Below, in pieces: positions 18,274 through 27,074 of a DNA stretch of 64,000 bases. Position 1 is the first letter of the stretch, and every line of letters starts with the position of its first letter. The position numbers and the translations under genes were made by a program. The notes under the pieces were generated by a model. The model was given only the letters and a program-made list of their open reading frames with translations, ran no database searches and was not told where the DNA came from. This DNA comes from Clostridium cylindrosporum DSM 605 (GTDB taxonomy: Bacteria; Bacillota; Clostridia; Clostridiales; Caloramatoraceae). Location of the stretch: assembly GCF_001047375.1 (NCBI RefSeq), contig NZ_LFVU01000005.1:32874-96873 (forward strand), written 5' to 3'.

Positions 18274-18864
18274 TTAATGTCTTCTGTTTCTCATTTTTCT
18301 ATAGATTAAATAAAGCGCTATAACTATAATTGTTATTACTATTGCAGATACAATATACTTCATCATATAGTATGATCCAATAGTCCTAAATCCAAATGGT
18401 GAATATCCTCCTATTGGTATAGGTACTGGATATGCACTTGAGCTACCCTTTTTATAATTTTTTGATGTATCTGTTTTTGGTGTACTATCTACTTTAGGAG
18501 TTTTTGACTCTTTAAAACTTCCTGAGCCATAGCCACTACTTGATCCATCCTTTGTGCTTTTAAAGCTACCTGAATTGTATCCCTTACTTGAACTTCCACC
18601 TGAGCTTTTAAATCCACCGGATTTGAATCCCGATGAATTGCTACTACTTTTAGGTTTACTACTAAACCATGAACTACTTGAGCTACTTGAGCTTTTAAAA
18701 CTTGAACTTTTGAAACCACCTGAGGATGATCTAGATTTAGCACTTGCATCACTATACACTGTAGAATTTTTTAAGTCTAAGCTATATCCTGCTAAGCTAA
18801 CAAATGTAAATATAAATATAAGTGCTACTTTTAAAATAAAGCCTTGCTTTTTAATAATTGCCAC
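18274..18864 (-). CDS. Ser/Gly-rich exported protein with C-terminal membrane helix
   Basis: 196 residues: signal-like hydrophobic segment (about 11-29), an extremely Ser/Gly/Lys-rich region with FKSSS/SGGFKSS repeats (about 42-140), a Pro/Tyr-rich PVPIPIGGYSPFGF, a membrane helix (KYIVSAIVITIIVIALYLIY) and a basic tail. It heads the PspA operon. The GTG at 18864 lies within the GGAGGTGG ribosome binding site itself, so initiation may really occur at ATT codon 3 or 4, spaced 5-8 nt; no ATG, GTG or TTG is available there. A disordered surface sensor is plausible; there is no family assignment. Confidence 0.65.
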   Translation of the reverse strand: MAIIKKQGFILKVALIFIFTFVSLAGYSLDLKNSTVYSDASAKSRSSSGGFKSSSFKSSSSSSSSWFSSKPKSSSNSSGFKSGGFKSSGGSSSKGYNSGSFKSTKDGSSSGYGSGSFKESKTPKVDSTPKTDTSKNYKKGSSSAYPVPIPIGGYSPFGFRTIGSYYMMKYIVSAIVITIIVIALYLIYRKMRNRRH

Positions 18865-18887
18865 CTCCGATTCGTTTCTATGAATTT

Positions 18888-18916
18888 ATTATAATGTATA
18901 AATTAACTCTTAACAA
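18888..18916 (-). promoter_or_regulatory. Promoter of the PspA/FloA operon
   Basis: Minus strand TTGTTA (18911-18916), 17 bp spacer, TATAAT (18888-18893). It lies 24 bp before the ribosome binding site region of the Ser/Gly-rich gene. SigA-like. Confidence 0.7.
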
Positions 18917-19043
18917 GTTACCCAATAACGCTTAATGAGTTATTTAATACCACATAGCTAGTTTGAATTTAGGTATCTCTTGTTTTCTTTTATTTTCTTA
19001 TTATTTCTTTAGATTTCAAAATATCTATATGGTTTTCAATAAC

Positions 19044-19072
19044 TTGTATACCGGTTTTACATACTATATAAT
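19044..19072 (+). promoter_or_regulatory. Promoter of the DUF1836 gene
   Basis: TTGTAT (19044-19049), 17 bp spacer, TATAAT (19067-19072), plus strand, about 75 bp upstream of the start codon. Confidence 0.55.
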
Positions 19073-19148
19073 ATATATATAGAAACATTACTTTTTGGTT
19101 AATAGAACATCTTAATTAATATATCGATTTTTTAAAGGAGGTTATAAC

Positions 19149-19736
19149 ATGGATAAAAACTTTTCAATAGATTCCCTTAGTAAGATTATAAATGAGGTTT
19201 CAGAGTCTAGTATTATTTCATATGATGAAATACCTAGCTATGATCTTTTTTTATCTCAGGTTACATCATATCTAAATGATAAATTTGAAGACGAAAAGTA
19301 CACAACTAATATAATCCAAAACTATGTTAAAAGTGAGGTTATCTCAAAACCTAGTGATGGAAAGAAAAGGGGATACTCCTCAAGTCATCTAGTTCAACTT
19401 ATTCTTATAAGTTATATGAGACCTTTATTTACACAGGAAGAAATCAAAAAAGTTTTTAAACTTGCCTTTAACCAAATAAACACCTCTGAAGATGATATTA
19501 TCTCATGGGAAAATGCATATAAGGCATTTTCATCCTTCCAGTCAGAGGTTATTAAAGATTTCTCTAAGAATGAAGTATTAAATGAAAAACTTCTTAATAA
19601 TCTTATTGATGAATACAATATCAAGGGCAAAGATGAGGAAAGAATCCTAGTATTTTTAATTGTTATGTCTCTTACTGCACAAGCAAATGTTATTACAAAG
19701 GTTGTAAAGAAATTAATCGAAAATTACGGAGATTAA
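19149..19736 (+). CDS. DUF1836 domain protein, putative DNA-binding regulator
   Basis: 195 residues, single DUF1836 domain: ISYDEIPSYDLFLSQVTSYLNDKF, then YTTNIIQNYVKSEVISKPSDGKKRGYSSSHLVQLILISYMR, which has the helix-turn-helix-wing look of MerR-type domains. A ligand is not known for the family. GGAGG lies 7 nt upstream of the ATG. It is monocistronic and divergent from the PspA operon (285 bp apart), so a regulatory link to that operon is possible but unproven. Confidence 0.8.
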   Translation: MDKNFSIDSLSKIINEVSESSIISYDEIPSYDLFLSQVTSYLNDKFEDEKYTTNIIQNYVKSEVISKPSDGKKRGYSSSHLVQLILISYMRPLFTQEEIKKVFKLAFNQINTSEDDIISWENAYKAFSSFQSEVIKDFSKNEVLNEKLLNNLIDEYNIKGKDEERILVFLIVMSLTAQANVITKVVKKLIENYGD

Positions 19737-19807
19737 TATGGACCGTGTTCTAAATTATATTAATTTAAATTAATAAGACTTATTTATTAGATATTAATAA
19801 ACTAAGT

Positions 19808-19859
19808 AAAAGGCTATTAAAATATAAGGATTTACCTATTTATATTCTAATAGCCTTTT
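19808..19859. terminator. Bidirectional terminator between DUF1836 gene and pheA
   Basis: AAAAGGCTATTA (19808-19819) and TAATAGCCTTTT (19848-19859) pair over 12 bp with a long loop. It lies between convergent genes. Confidence 0.65.
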
Positions 19860-19877
19860 GTACTTTATTTCTAAAAC

Positions 19878-21035
19878 TTATAAATTACAATAACCTTCAC
19901 ACTTTTTATAGTTACCAAGTAATCTAAAGTAATTTGTATTATCCTTTATACTTTCAAGTGCAATTTTCACCTTAGGGTTTGTAATATTTCCTTCAAAGTC
20001 TATATAGAAAACATATTCCCAAGGTCTTTCCTTTATAGGCCTTGACTCTATTTTAAGCATATTTACTTCATTTTCTGCGAAGTACTTAAGCACATTGTAT
20101 AAAGATCCAACTCTATGATCTATTGAAAATACTATACTTATTTTATTACAAGCTTCATCTATATAAGGCTTTCTTGATACTATTAGGAATCTTGTTGTAT
20201 TTGTTTTGTTAGTATTAATATTTTCCTTTAACACCTTTAGTCCATATATATCTGCAGCTCTTTTACTTCCTATTGCAGCAATTGAAGTTGATGCACTATC
20301 TTTAACTAACTCTACACTTTTTGCTGTATTTGTATATGGAACTCTTCTCCATCTAAACCCATTTAAAAATTCACTACATTGACTAAGTCCCTGTGGATGT
20401 GAATAAACTTCAGTTATAGTATCAAATGTTGCATCACTTGTAGCTATTAGGCTATGGTTTATTTTAATGCACATTTCTCCAACCATGCTAAAGTCATACT
20501 TACTTAAAAGGTCATATACCTCAAGGACTCCACCTGTTGAAGAGTTTTCTATTGGAATAACTCCATAATCAATCTTGTTATCATTTAATTCTTTAAAAAG
20601 ATCTTCGAATTCAGCTACAGCCTTTGTCTTAACTTTATTTCCAAAGTAAACATATAAAGCTTCTTCACTGTAAGAACCCTTAACACCTTGAAAACCTACA
20701 ACTGTATCCTTTGTAATTTCTATTGATTTATCTTCTAATATAAAACTACTTGTATTATCGATATCTCCTATAAGAAACTTTCTTTGAGCTTGTCTACTTA
20801 TTTCCATCACTGAATTTAGGAATTTTTCAACTTCTTTTTTATATTCTACTTTTTCAATTTTACTTAGATGATTCTCTATGACTTGTTCTTCTCTTTTTCT
20901 ATTTAAAACCTCTAAGTTATTTTTCTTCTTGTACTCTGCTACCTTTATAACGGTGTCCATTCTGTCTTGAAAAAGCTTTATAATCTCATTATCTATTCTG
21001 TCTATCTCATCTCTGATTTCTTTTAAATCTGACAT
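19878..21035 (-). CDS. pheA: Bifunctional chorismate mutase / prephenate dehydratase
   Basis: 385 residues. Chorismate mutase (AroQ type) at about 1-88 (EIRDEIDRIDNEIIKLFQDRM), prephenate dehydratase at about 111-290 (GFQGVKGSYSEEA, PIENSSTGGV, and the catalytic TRF at 281-283), then an ACT domain (about 297-385) with KIESRPIKERPWEY, the phenylalanine-binding ESRP motif, implying feedback inhibition. It converts chorismate to phenylpyruvate. It is the last gene of the aromatic operon, 10 bp behind aroC, with AGGAGG upstream. The mutase domain also supplies prephenate for TyrA. Confidence 0.95.
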   Translation of the reverse strand: MSDLKEIRDEIDRIDNEIIKLFQDRMDTVIKVAEYKKKNNLEVLNRKREEQVIENHLSKIEKVEYKKEVEKFLNSVMEISRQAQRKFLIGDIDNTSSFILEDKSIEITKDTVVGFQGVKGSYSEEALYVYFGNKVKTKAVAEFEDLFKELNDNKIDYGVIPIENSSTGGVLEVYDLLSKYDFSMVGEMCIKINHSLIATSDATFDTITEVYSHPQGLSQCSEFLNGFRWRRVPYTNTAKSVELVKDSASTSIAAIGSKRAADIYGLKVLKENINTNKTNTTRFLIVSRKPYIDEACNKISIVFSIDHRVGSLYNVLKYFAENEVNMLKIESRPIKERPWEYVFYIDFEGNITNPKVKIALESIKDNTNYFRLLGNYKKCEGYCNL

Positions 21036-21045
21036 ATTATCCCTC

Positions 21046-22131
21046 CTAAACTTCTTCCACAGCTAGTAAGTCTAGTATGCATAATGCTGTTACAGCTTCA
21101 ACAACAACTGCAGCTCTTGGTAGAATACAAGGATCATGTCTACCTACAATCTCAAGATTAGTGTCCTCCATTGTGCTAACGTTAACACTTCTTTGAGGTC
21201 TTGAAATTGAAGGTGTTGGCTTAATTGCAACCTTAAATAATATAGGTGCCCCACTAGTGATTCCTCCAAGTATTCCACCATTATTATTAGAATAAGTCTT
21301 TATTTCTCCATTATCTAAATAATACTCATCATTTGCTTCTGAACCCTTCATACTGGCTATATCGAATCCACGTCCAAACTCAACTCCCTTAACAGCTGGT
21401 ACTGAAAACATTCCACTAGCTATTACACTTTCAACAGAGTCGAATATAGGGCTTCCGATTCCACCTGGCATATTTAAAACAACTGTTTCAATTATACCGC
21501 CAACTGAATCTAGGTTTTCCCTAGCCTTAAGAACTTCATCCTTCATCTTTTCTTCAACTGTAGGGTCAAGTAGAGGAAGAGTCATATTCTTTAGATTCTT
21601 AATATCATCTATATTTACATTTATAGGATCAAATTCCTTATCCTTAACTCCAGCTAGAGATAAGATATGACTTCCTATATGTATTCCTCTTTTTTCTAGG
21701 ATTTGTTTTGCTACTGCCCCAGCAAATACTATAGGTGCAGTAAGTCTACCTGAAAAGTGACCTCCTCCTCTATAGTCATTTGCCCCAAGATATCTCATTT
21801 TACCTGTAAGGTCTGCATGTCCTGGTCTTACTATATCTTTAAGTAAACTATAATCACCTGATCTTGTATCTGAATTTCTTATCATTGAACAAAGTGGTGT
21901 TCCTGTTGTTTTCCCCTCAAAGAATCCACTTACTATTTCATATTGATCCTTTTCTTGTCTTCCAGTAGTTAACTTACTTTTTCCTGGAGCACGTCTACTC
22001 ATTTCAAAGTTCACTTTATCAAGATCTATTTCAAAGCCTGCTGGAAGTGAATCAATTACAACACCTATAGCTGCTCCATGAGATTCACCAAAAACAGATA
22101 TTTTAATTTTTCTACCTAGCATCGAGCTCAT
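21046..22131 (-). CDS. aroC: Chorismate synthase
   Basis: 361 residues, FMN-dependent; makes chorismate from EPSP. Signatures: SVFGESHGAAIG at the start, RRAPGKSKLTTGRQEKD, GGHFSGRLTAP, and the C-terminal GRHDPCILPRAAVVVEA. The frame is open to 22197, but GGAGG lies 8 nt before the ATG at 22131 (MSSMLGRK), and family members begin here. The chosen start overlaps aroA by 20 bp, indicating translational coupling. Confidence 0.95.
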   Translation of the reverse strand: MSSMLGRKIKISVFGESHGAAIGVVIDSLPAGFEIDLDKVNFEMSRRAPGKSKLTTGRQEKDQYEIVSGFFEGKTTGTPLCSMIRNSDTRSGDYSLLKDIVRPGHADLTGKMRYLGANDYRGGGHFSGRLTAPIVFAGAVAKQILEKRGIHIGSHILSLAGVKDKEFDPINVNIDDIKNLKNMTLPLLDPTVEEKMKDEVLKARENLDSVGGIIETVVLNMPGGIGSPIFDSVESVIASGMFSVPAVKGVEFGRGFDIASMKGSEANDEYYLDNGEIKTYSNNNGGILGGITSGAPILFKVAIKPTPSISRPQRSVNVSTMEDTNLEIVGRHDPCILPRAAVVVEAVTALCILDLLAVEEV

Positions 22132-23386
22132 CAACTTTTCCTCCAAGTTTTCTAAAGTCTTCAAAGAATGTTGGGTATGATTTTTTAATTGCTTCACTAC
22201 CCTCTATAATTAAATCTGATGTACATCTAATAGATGCCATAGCCATAGCCATTACTATTCTATGGTCATTCCATCCATCAACTACTCCACCATCAAGTAA
22301 AAACTTACCCTTAATAACAAGTCCATCTGGAGTTTCCTTAACATCTGCTCCTATTTTGTTAAGTTCACTTCTCATAGCTTCTAATCTATCTGACTCCTTA
22401 ATTCTAACTCTTGCTGCATTTATGATTCTAGTTTCTCCTTCACTTAATGCCGCAAGTGTTGCAATTATAGGAACAAGGTCTGGACATTGTGATGCATCAA
22501 TAGTTGCTCCATGAGTTTTACTTGGATAAACAATTATCTTATCTTCAAGTACATCTACACGTCCTCCCATAGTACGAACAATATCTATAATCTCTCTATC
22601 TCCTTGAAGAGAATCGGCTCTCATGTCTAGACAAGTAATCTCTCCTCCAAGAAGTCCTGCAACTATGAAGAATGCCACCTGTGAGTAATCTCCCTCAACT
22701 CTATAGTTTTGAGCTTTATACTTTTGGTTCCCTTTAATAATAAATTCTTCATAATTATTATTTTGTATCTCTACTCCATATTGCTTTAAAACATCAATTG
22801 TAAGATCTACATATCCCTTTGATTCAAGCTCCCCTATAATCTTAATGGAGGAATCACCATTAAGAAGAGGAAGTGTAAACATAAGCCCTGTAATAAATTG
22901 AGAGCTAATATTTCCCTCTACCTCATATACAGATGGCTTAAGACTTCCCTTAACCTTTAAAGGAAGGCCACTTCGGGTATCGTATGTTATACCTTCTTTA
23001 TCAAAGATATTATAATAGGTAGTTAGTGGTCTAGTAGTAAGTCTACCCCTCCCCTTAAAAGTTACTTCTTCTGAAGTTAAAAGAGCTATCGGTATAATAA
23101 ATCTAAGTGTTGAACCAGATTCTATACAGTCTATTTCTGGATTAACAAGCTTTAGACTATCATTTCCTTGTATTTCTATACTACTATCCTTCATGTTCAT
23201 CTTTACTCCTAGACTTTCCATAGCCTTAGAAGTTGCTATTATATCATCTGAAAATATTATGTTATCAACAGAACTTTCTCCATTTGCAAGAGCTGCACAT
23301 ATTATTGCTCTATGTGAAAGACTCTTAGATGGAGGAATAGTAACTGTCCCTGTTAAACTTTTAGGGGTTATTTTTACTCTACTCAA
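22112..23386 (-). CDS. aroA: 3-phosphoshikimate 1-carboxyvinyltransferase (EPSP synthase)
   Basis: 424 residues, two-domain inside-out barrel enzyme. PEP/S3P-binding motifs: PPSKSLSHRAI near residue 18, SGSTLRF, RVRIKESDRLEAM and WNDHRIVMA. It transfers enolpyruvate to shikimate 3-phosphate. The start codon is TTG at 23386, with AGGAGGG about 7 nt upstream; no ATG is available nearby. It sits between aroB and aroC. Confidence 0.95.
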   Translation of the reverse strand: MSRVKITPKSLTGTVTIPPSKSLSHRAIICAALANGESSVDNIIFSDDIIATSKAMESLGVKMNMKDSSIEIQGNDSLKLVNPEIDCIESGSTLRFIIPIALLTSEEVTFKGRGRLTTRPLTTYYNIFDKEGITYDTRSGLPLKVKGSLKPSVYEVEGNISSQFITGLMFTLPLLNGDSSIKIIGELESKGYVDLTIDVLKQYGVEIQNNNYEEFIIKGNQKYKAQNYRVEGDYSQVAFFIVAGLLGGEITCLDMRADSLQGDREIIDIVRTMGGRVDVLEDKIIVYPSKTHGATIDASQCPDLVPIIATLAALSEGETRIINAARVRIKESDRLEAMRSELNKIGADVKETPDGLVIKGKFLLDGGVVDGWNDHRIVMAMAMASIRCTSDLIIEGSEAIKKSYPTFFEDFRKLGGKVDELDAR

Positions 23387-23404
23387 TCAAATCCCTCCTA
23401 ATAT

Positions 23405-24472
23405 CTAGTTAAATTCTATATACTTTTCGATTTCTTCTAGTTGAATCTTCTTAATATATGATTGTCCGACTTCCTTTAAAAGTATTATATTCAAAGACTT
23501 TCCTATGTTTTTCTTATCTAGACCTATTGCATTAAGTACCTTATCCCTATCCTTTAAATCAATTAAAACTGGAAGCGAGTACTTTCTAAGTATCTCCTTA
23601 ATTACCTCAGATGTACCCATTGATGTATCACCTAATGTTTCTGCAGTTTTTGTTATCATATACATTCCAAGTGCGACTGCTTCTCCATGGGTAAATGACT
23701 CATAATTAAAGTATTTTTCTATAGCGTGACCTATTGTATGACCAAAGTTTAGAAGCATTCTATCTCCTGTATCCTTTTCATCCTTTTCAACAACGATTCT
23801 TTTAATATTGCAGCAAGTATATATAATCTTTTCAATATTTTTATCAAATTCTTTTTCACTATAGCTTAAAAGGTCATAGAATAAATTCTTATCCTTAATA
23901 CATCCATATTTAATAACCTCTGCCATACCATCAGCAAGATATCTTTGGTCTAATGTCTTTAAAAGATTTGGGTCTATATATACTCCAACTGGTTGATAAA
24001 AAGCCCCAACTAGATTCTTACCATAATTAGTATTTATAGCAACCTTTCCACCTACAGAACTATCAACCTGTGACAAAAGTGTAGTTGGAATCTGTACGAA
24101 GTCAACTCCACGAAGTAGTGATGATGCAACAAATCCTGTTAAATCACCTACAACCCCACCACCAAAAGCTATAATAAGATCACTTCTAGTCATTGAAAAA
24201 TCAAGCATTTCGTTTAGAACTCTCTCAAATGTAGCAAATGATTTACTTTTCTCACCTGGCTCAACAACTATTTTCTTAATATTAAAGCCTTCTTTTTGAA
24301 GAATATCAACTAACTTTTCTCCATAAAGTCTATCTACGTTAGAATCAGTTACTATTGATATCTTTTTAGTTTTAGCTACATCTTTAATATAGCTTCCAAT
24401 TTCATCAAATAGCCCCTTTTCTATATAAATAGGATAGCTATGGTCAAATAGCCTAACACCTAACTTATACAT
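23405..24472 (-). CDS. aroB: 3-dehydroquinate synthase
   Basis: 355 residues, NAD- and metal-dependent; cyclises DAHP to 3-dehydroquinate. Signatures: AFGGGVVGDLTGFVASSLLRGVDFVQIPTTLLSQVDSSVGGK, KNLVGAFYQP, and the metal-ligand region NFGHTIGHA..HGEAVALGM. The frame is open to 24547, but GGGGG precedes the ATG at 24472 (MYKLGVRLF) by about 9 nt and the alternative would overlap tyrA heavily. The chosen start overlaps tyrA by 8 bp. No aroD, aroE or aroK is in this operon. Confidence 0.95.
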   Translation of the reverse strand: MYKLGVRLFDHSYPIYIEKGLFDEIGSYIKDVAKTKKISIVTDSNVDRLYGEKLVDILQKEGFNIKKIVVEPGEKSKSFATFERVLNEMLDFSMTRSDLIIAFGGGVVGDLTGFVASSLLRGVDFVQIPTTLLSQVDSSVGGKVAINTNYGKNLVGAFYQPVGVYIDPNLLKTLDQRYLADGMAEVIKYGCIKDKNLFYDLLSYSEKEFDKNIEKIIYTCCNIKRIVVEKDEKDTGDRMLLNFGHTIGHAIEKYFNYESFTHGEAVALGMYMITKTAETLGDTSMGTSEVIKEILRKYSLPVLIDLKDRDKVLNAIGLDKKNIGKSLNIILLKEVGQSYIKKIQLEEIEKYIEFN

Positions 24473-25328
24473 AAATCTTAATCCCCCTTTTTTTATCTCT
24501 AGCTTCCTCAAGCTTTGAGTATACAGAACTATTATCTCCTGATGCAATAAAGTTCTTTAGTTCAGCTATGTTACTTTCAAATATACTAAGCTGTTCTATT
24601 ACATATTCTTTATTTTGCATAATAAGCTCTGTCCAAAGCCCTGCATTAATATCCGCAACTCTTGTAGCATCTCTAAAACTTCCAGCTACAAATAAAGAAG
24701 TGTCTTTATTTAGTATATCACTATTTACTAATGCTACAGCAAGAATATGTGGAAGATGACTTGTATAAGCTATTATTCTATCATGTTCTTCTGGGGATAT
24801 TCTAACTATATTTTTACACCCTATAGCTCTAGCAATATCCTCAACTATTACTATACTATCTTCTCGATTTCTCTTTGTTGGAGTTATAAGGTAATTTGCA
24901 CCTTTAAATATACTATCACAGCCATTTTCAAGTCCAGAACCTTCTTTTCCTGCCATAGGATGGCCTCCTACAAAATCTAAATCATCTCTTAAAGCTTTAT
25001 TTATGGTATTTATTATTGACCCTTTAATACCTGCACTATCGGTTATTACAGCTCCCTTTTTGAAGATATCCATATTCTCGATAACGAATTTTTCTGTTAG
25101 GTCAGGATATACTGCTAGAATTACTATATCTGCATTCTTTAATGCAAGACCCGGATCAATGTAACCTTCATCTATAATATTTTTTTCTACTGCAAGTTTT
25201 ATTGTTTCTTCGCTTATATCTAGTCCTATAACCTTACCCTTTGTAAACTTTTTAAGCGCCCTTGCATATGAGCTTCCTATAAGTCCTAGTCCAACTATAC
25301 ATACGTTTAATCTAAAGTCCTGCAACAT
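24465..25328 (-). CDS. tyrA: Prephenate dehydrogenase
   Basis: 287 residues. N-terminal NAD-binding Rossmann fold (CIVGLGLIGSSYARAL), then the substrate-site GGHPMAGKEGSG and the helical dimerisation domain; no ACT domain. It oxidises prephenate to 4-hydroxyphenylpyruvate for tyrosine. The ATG at 25328 is only 3 nt from GGGGGG; the next codon is TTG with 6 nt spacing and might be the real start. It lies 129 bp behind aroF, the widest gap in the operon. Confidence 0.92.
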   Translation of the reverse strand: MLQDFRLNVCIVGLGLIGSSYARALKKFTKGKVIGLDISEETIKLAVEKNIIDEGYIDPGLALKNADIVILAVYPDLTEKFVIENMDIFKKGAVITDSAGIKGSIINTINKALRDDLDFVGGHPMAGKEGSGLENGCDSIFKGANYLITPTKRNREDSIVIVEDIARAIGCKNIVRISPEEHDRIIAYTSHLPHILAVALVNSDILNKDTSLFVAGSFRDATRVADINAGLWTELIMQNKEYVIEQLSIFESNIAELKNFIASGDNSSVYSKLEEARDKKRGIKIYV

Positions 25329-25457
25329 TATCCCCCCATAAATTAATTAATGAACTATCTATTCAATTACTTCTGTGCTACTGTACTACTTCTTATCTTT
25401 TAAGACAGTTCCCTTAATATACTTAACTTTAAGTTTATTTTTTAAAGGGAGTCTATA

Positions 25458-26471
25458 CTATATTCTCTTACCATTTATTTCAGCAATTCCTTTTAGTGAC
25501 TTAACAAGACTTTCAAATTCCTCTGGTCTTATTGATTGCTTTCCATCACATAGTGCATTAGCAGGATCGTTATGAACTTCGATTATTAATCCATCTGCTC
25601 CAACTGCAACTGCTGCCTTACTTAGTGGTTCTACCATCCAGTTTAGTCCTGCTGCGTGGCTTGGATCAACTACTACTGGTAAGTGGCTAAGCTTTTTAAT
25701 AGCTGGTATTGCACTTAAATCTAATGTATTTCTTGTGAAGTTTTCAAATGTTCTTATTCCTCTTTCACAAAGAATAACTTGTTCATTACCCTCTGACATA
25801 ATGTATTCAGCTGACATTAAAAGTTCTTCTATAGTAGCTGAAAGACCTCTTTTTAGTAGAACTGGCTTTCTAGTCTTACCAACTTCCTTAAGAAGATCGA
25901 AGTTTTGCATATTTCTTGCACCTATTTGAATAATATCTGCGTTTTCAGCAACAGCTTCAACATATTTAGTTGTCATAACTTCTGTGATTATTGGAAGTCC
26001 TGTTTCCTTCTTTGCTATATTAAGTAGGTCAAGCCCCTCCATTCCAAGACCTTGGAAAGCGTATGGTGATGTTCTTGGCTTAAATGCTCCACCACGAAGA
26101 ATTGTAGCACCTGATGCTTTAACTGACTTTGCTATTTCAACGATTTGACTTTCTGACTCAACTGAACATGGTCCTGCCATTATGCAGAATTTATCTCCCC
26201 CGATTTGTGCATCTCCAACCTTTATAACTGTATCCTCTGGGTGAAATGCTCTATTAGCTCTCTTGTATGATTCTTGTACTCTTAATATTTTTTCAACACA
26301 TTTATTTTGTTGTATTACACTAGCATCTATAGTACTTGTGTCACCAACAATTCCTAGTATAGTTTGTGATACACCTTCAATTATTTGAACTGAGCATAAA
26401 GGTGATTCTAATTTTTCTTTTAGTTTCATAATTTCTTCCTTTGTTGTTTGTGGTTTAATTACTACTATCAT
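25458..26471 (-). CDS. aroF: 3-deoxy-7-phosphoheptulonate (DAHP) synthase, AroF type with N-terminal regulatory domain
   Basis: 337 residues: an N-terminal ferredoxin-like/ACT-like regulatory domain (1-~80) and a type Ib DAHP synthase barrel ([48 protein letters not shown]). It condenses PEP and erythrose 4-phosphate, the first step of aromatic synthesis. The extra domain is the site of Phe/Tyr or chorismate feedback in homologues. The frame opens with TTG at 26486, but GGAGG lies 8 nt before the ATG at 26471. It is the first structural gene behind the attenuator. Confidence 0.95.
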   Translation of the reverse strand: MIVVIKPQTTKEEIMKLKEKLESPLCSVQIIEGVSQTILGIVGDTSTIDASVIQQNKCVEKILRVQESYKRANRAFHPEDTVIKVGDAQIGGDKFCIMAGPCSVESESQIVEIAKSVKASGATILRGGAFKPRTSPYAFQGLGMEGLDLLNIAKKETGLPIITEVMTTKYVEAVAENADIIQIGARNMQNFDLLKEVGKTRKPVLLKRGLSATIEELLMSAEYIMSEGNEQVILCERGIRTFENFTRNTLDLSAIPAIKKLSHLPVVVDPSHAAGLNWMVEPLSKAAVAVGADGLIIEVHNDPANALCDGKQSIRPEEFESLVKSLKGIAEINGKRI

Positions 26472-26537
26472 TTTACATACCTCCAAATTTTATACTTAAC
26501 ATTTAAACCTTGCTAAGCATTTTTAATATTTTATAAA

Positions 26538-26567
26538 TAAAAAAGGAGAACTCTTTGAGTTCTCCTT
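26538..26567 (-). terminator. Attenuator terminator ahead of aroF
   Basis: On the minus strand AAGGAGAACTC (26567-26557) and GAGTTCTCCTT (26553-26543) form an 11 bp perfect stem with loop AAA, then a T-run. It stands between the leader peptide stop and aroF, so it must be overcome for operon expression. Its 5' arm plus loop can pair instead with the leader at 26685-26694 (see findings). Confidence 0.85.
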
Positions 26568-26607
26568 ATATACACTATACATAATCTTAAGCTAGCTACC
26601 CTTTCTT

Positions 26608-26772
26608 TTATACAAGTAGGCTAAATCTATTTTCACTTAGCTTATATACATCAAACTCATTCAAGAGATTATTTAAATTTTTGCAGAACTCAAAACCAGC
26701 GCTAAAATAAAAGCCCCAGCTAAAATAAAAACCATAATAAAATTGTTCTACAGTTCTCTTGATGATGTCCAT
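26608..26772 (-). CDS. Aromatic-rich leader peptide of the aro operon (attenuator peptide)
   Basis: 54 codons, ATG at 26772 with GGGAGG 8 nt upstream, stop TAA at 26608-26610. Residues 11-29 read FYYGFYFSWGFYFSAGFEF: seven Phe, four Tyr and one Trp in 19 residues. The rest is an ordinary polar sequence. It lies between a consensus promoter and an intrinsic terminator, directly upstream of the gene for the first aromatic enzyme. This is the architecture of ribosome-mediated attenuation (as in trpL or pheL): low charged tRNA-Phe/Tyr stalls the ribosome and lets transcription continue. The mechanism is inferred from structure; the reading frame and composition are seen directly. Confidence 0.85.
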   Translation of the reverse strand: MDIIKRTVEQFYYGFYFSWGFYFSAGFEFCKNLNNLLNEFDVYKLSENRFSLLV

Positions 26773-26855
26773 CGCTAATTCCTCCCTTAAGATTTTTCTT
26801 CGTATCTATCATATCATTTATAATTATATACTTCATTAAATTCTGTTTTTTCTAA

Positions 26856-26884
26856 ATTCTATCACTTGAAAAAACTAATGTCAA
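26856..26884 (-). promoter_or_regulatory. SigA promoter of the aromatic operon
   Basis: Minus strand TTGACA (26879-26884), 17 bp spacer, TAGAAT (26856-26861). Predicted start near 26849, giving a 5' UTR of about 75 nt ahead of the leader peptide. Confidence 0.8.
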
Positions 26885-26907
26885 CAACATCTATTTTAAT
26901 TATAGGT

Positions 26908-26945
26908 AAATCCCCTTTAAGAAAACTTTTTCTAAAAGGGGATTT
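26908..26945. terminator. Hairpin, possible terminator
   Basis: AAATCCCCTTT (26908-26918) and AAAGGGGATTT (26935-26945) pair over 11 bp. The downstream U-tract is weak in both directions. It lies between the SdpI/microprotein block and the aro promoter and may insulate them. Confidence 0.45.
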
Positions 26946-27074
26946 TATACTAAATATATACCTACTCATAGGGCTACTATCCTATATTTAAAAGGGGTTA
27001 AGGATAATTTTATATTAAAAAATATTAATTTTAAAAAAATTATCTAATTTCAATAAAATAATAATACTTTCTGA

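Noticed and set aside
18489..18883. Overlapping frames (minus and plus) across the Ser/Gly-rich gene, including a Leu/Glu/Pro-rich one
   Set aside because: They are alternate-frame translations of the repetitive Ser/Gly codons; only the frame with signal peptide and membrane helix makes sense.
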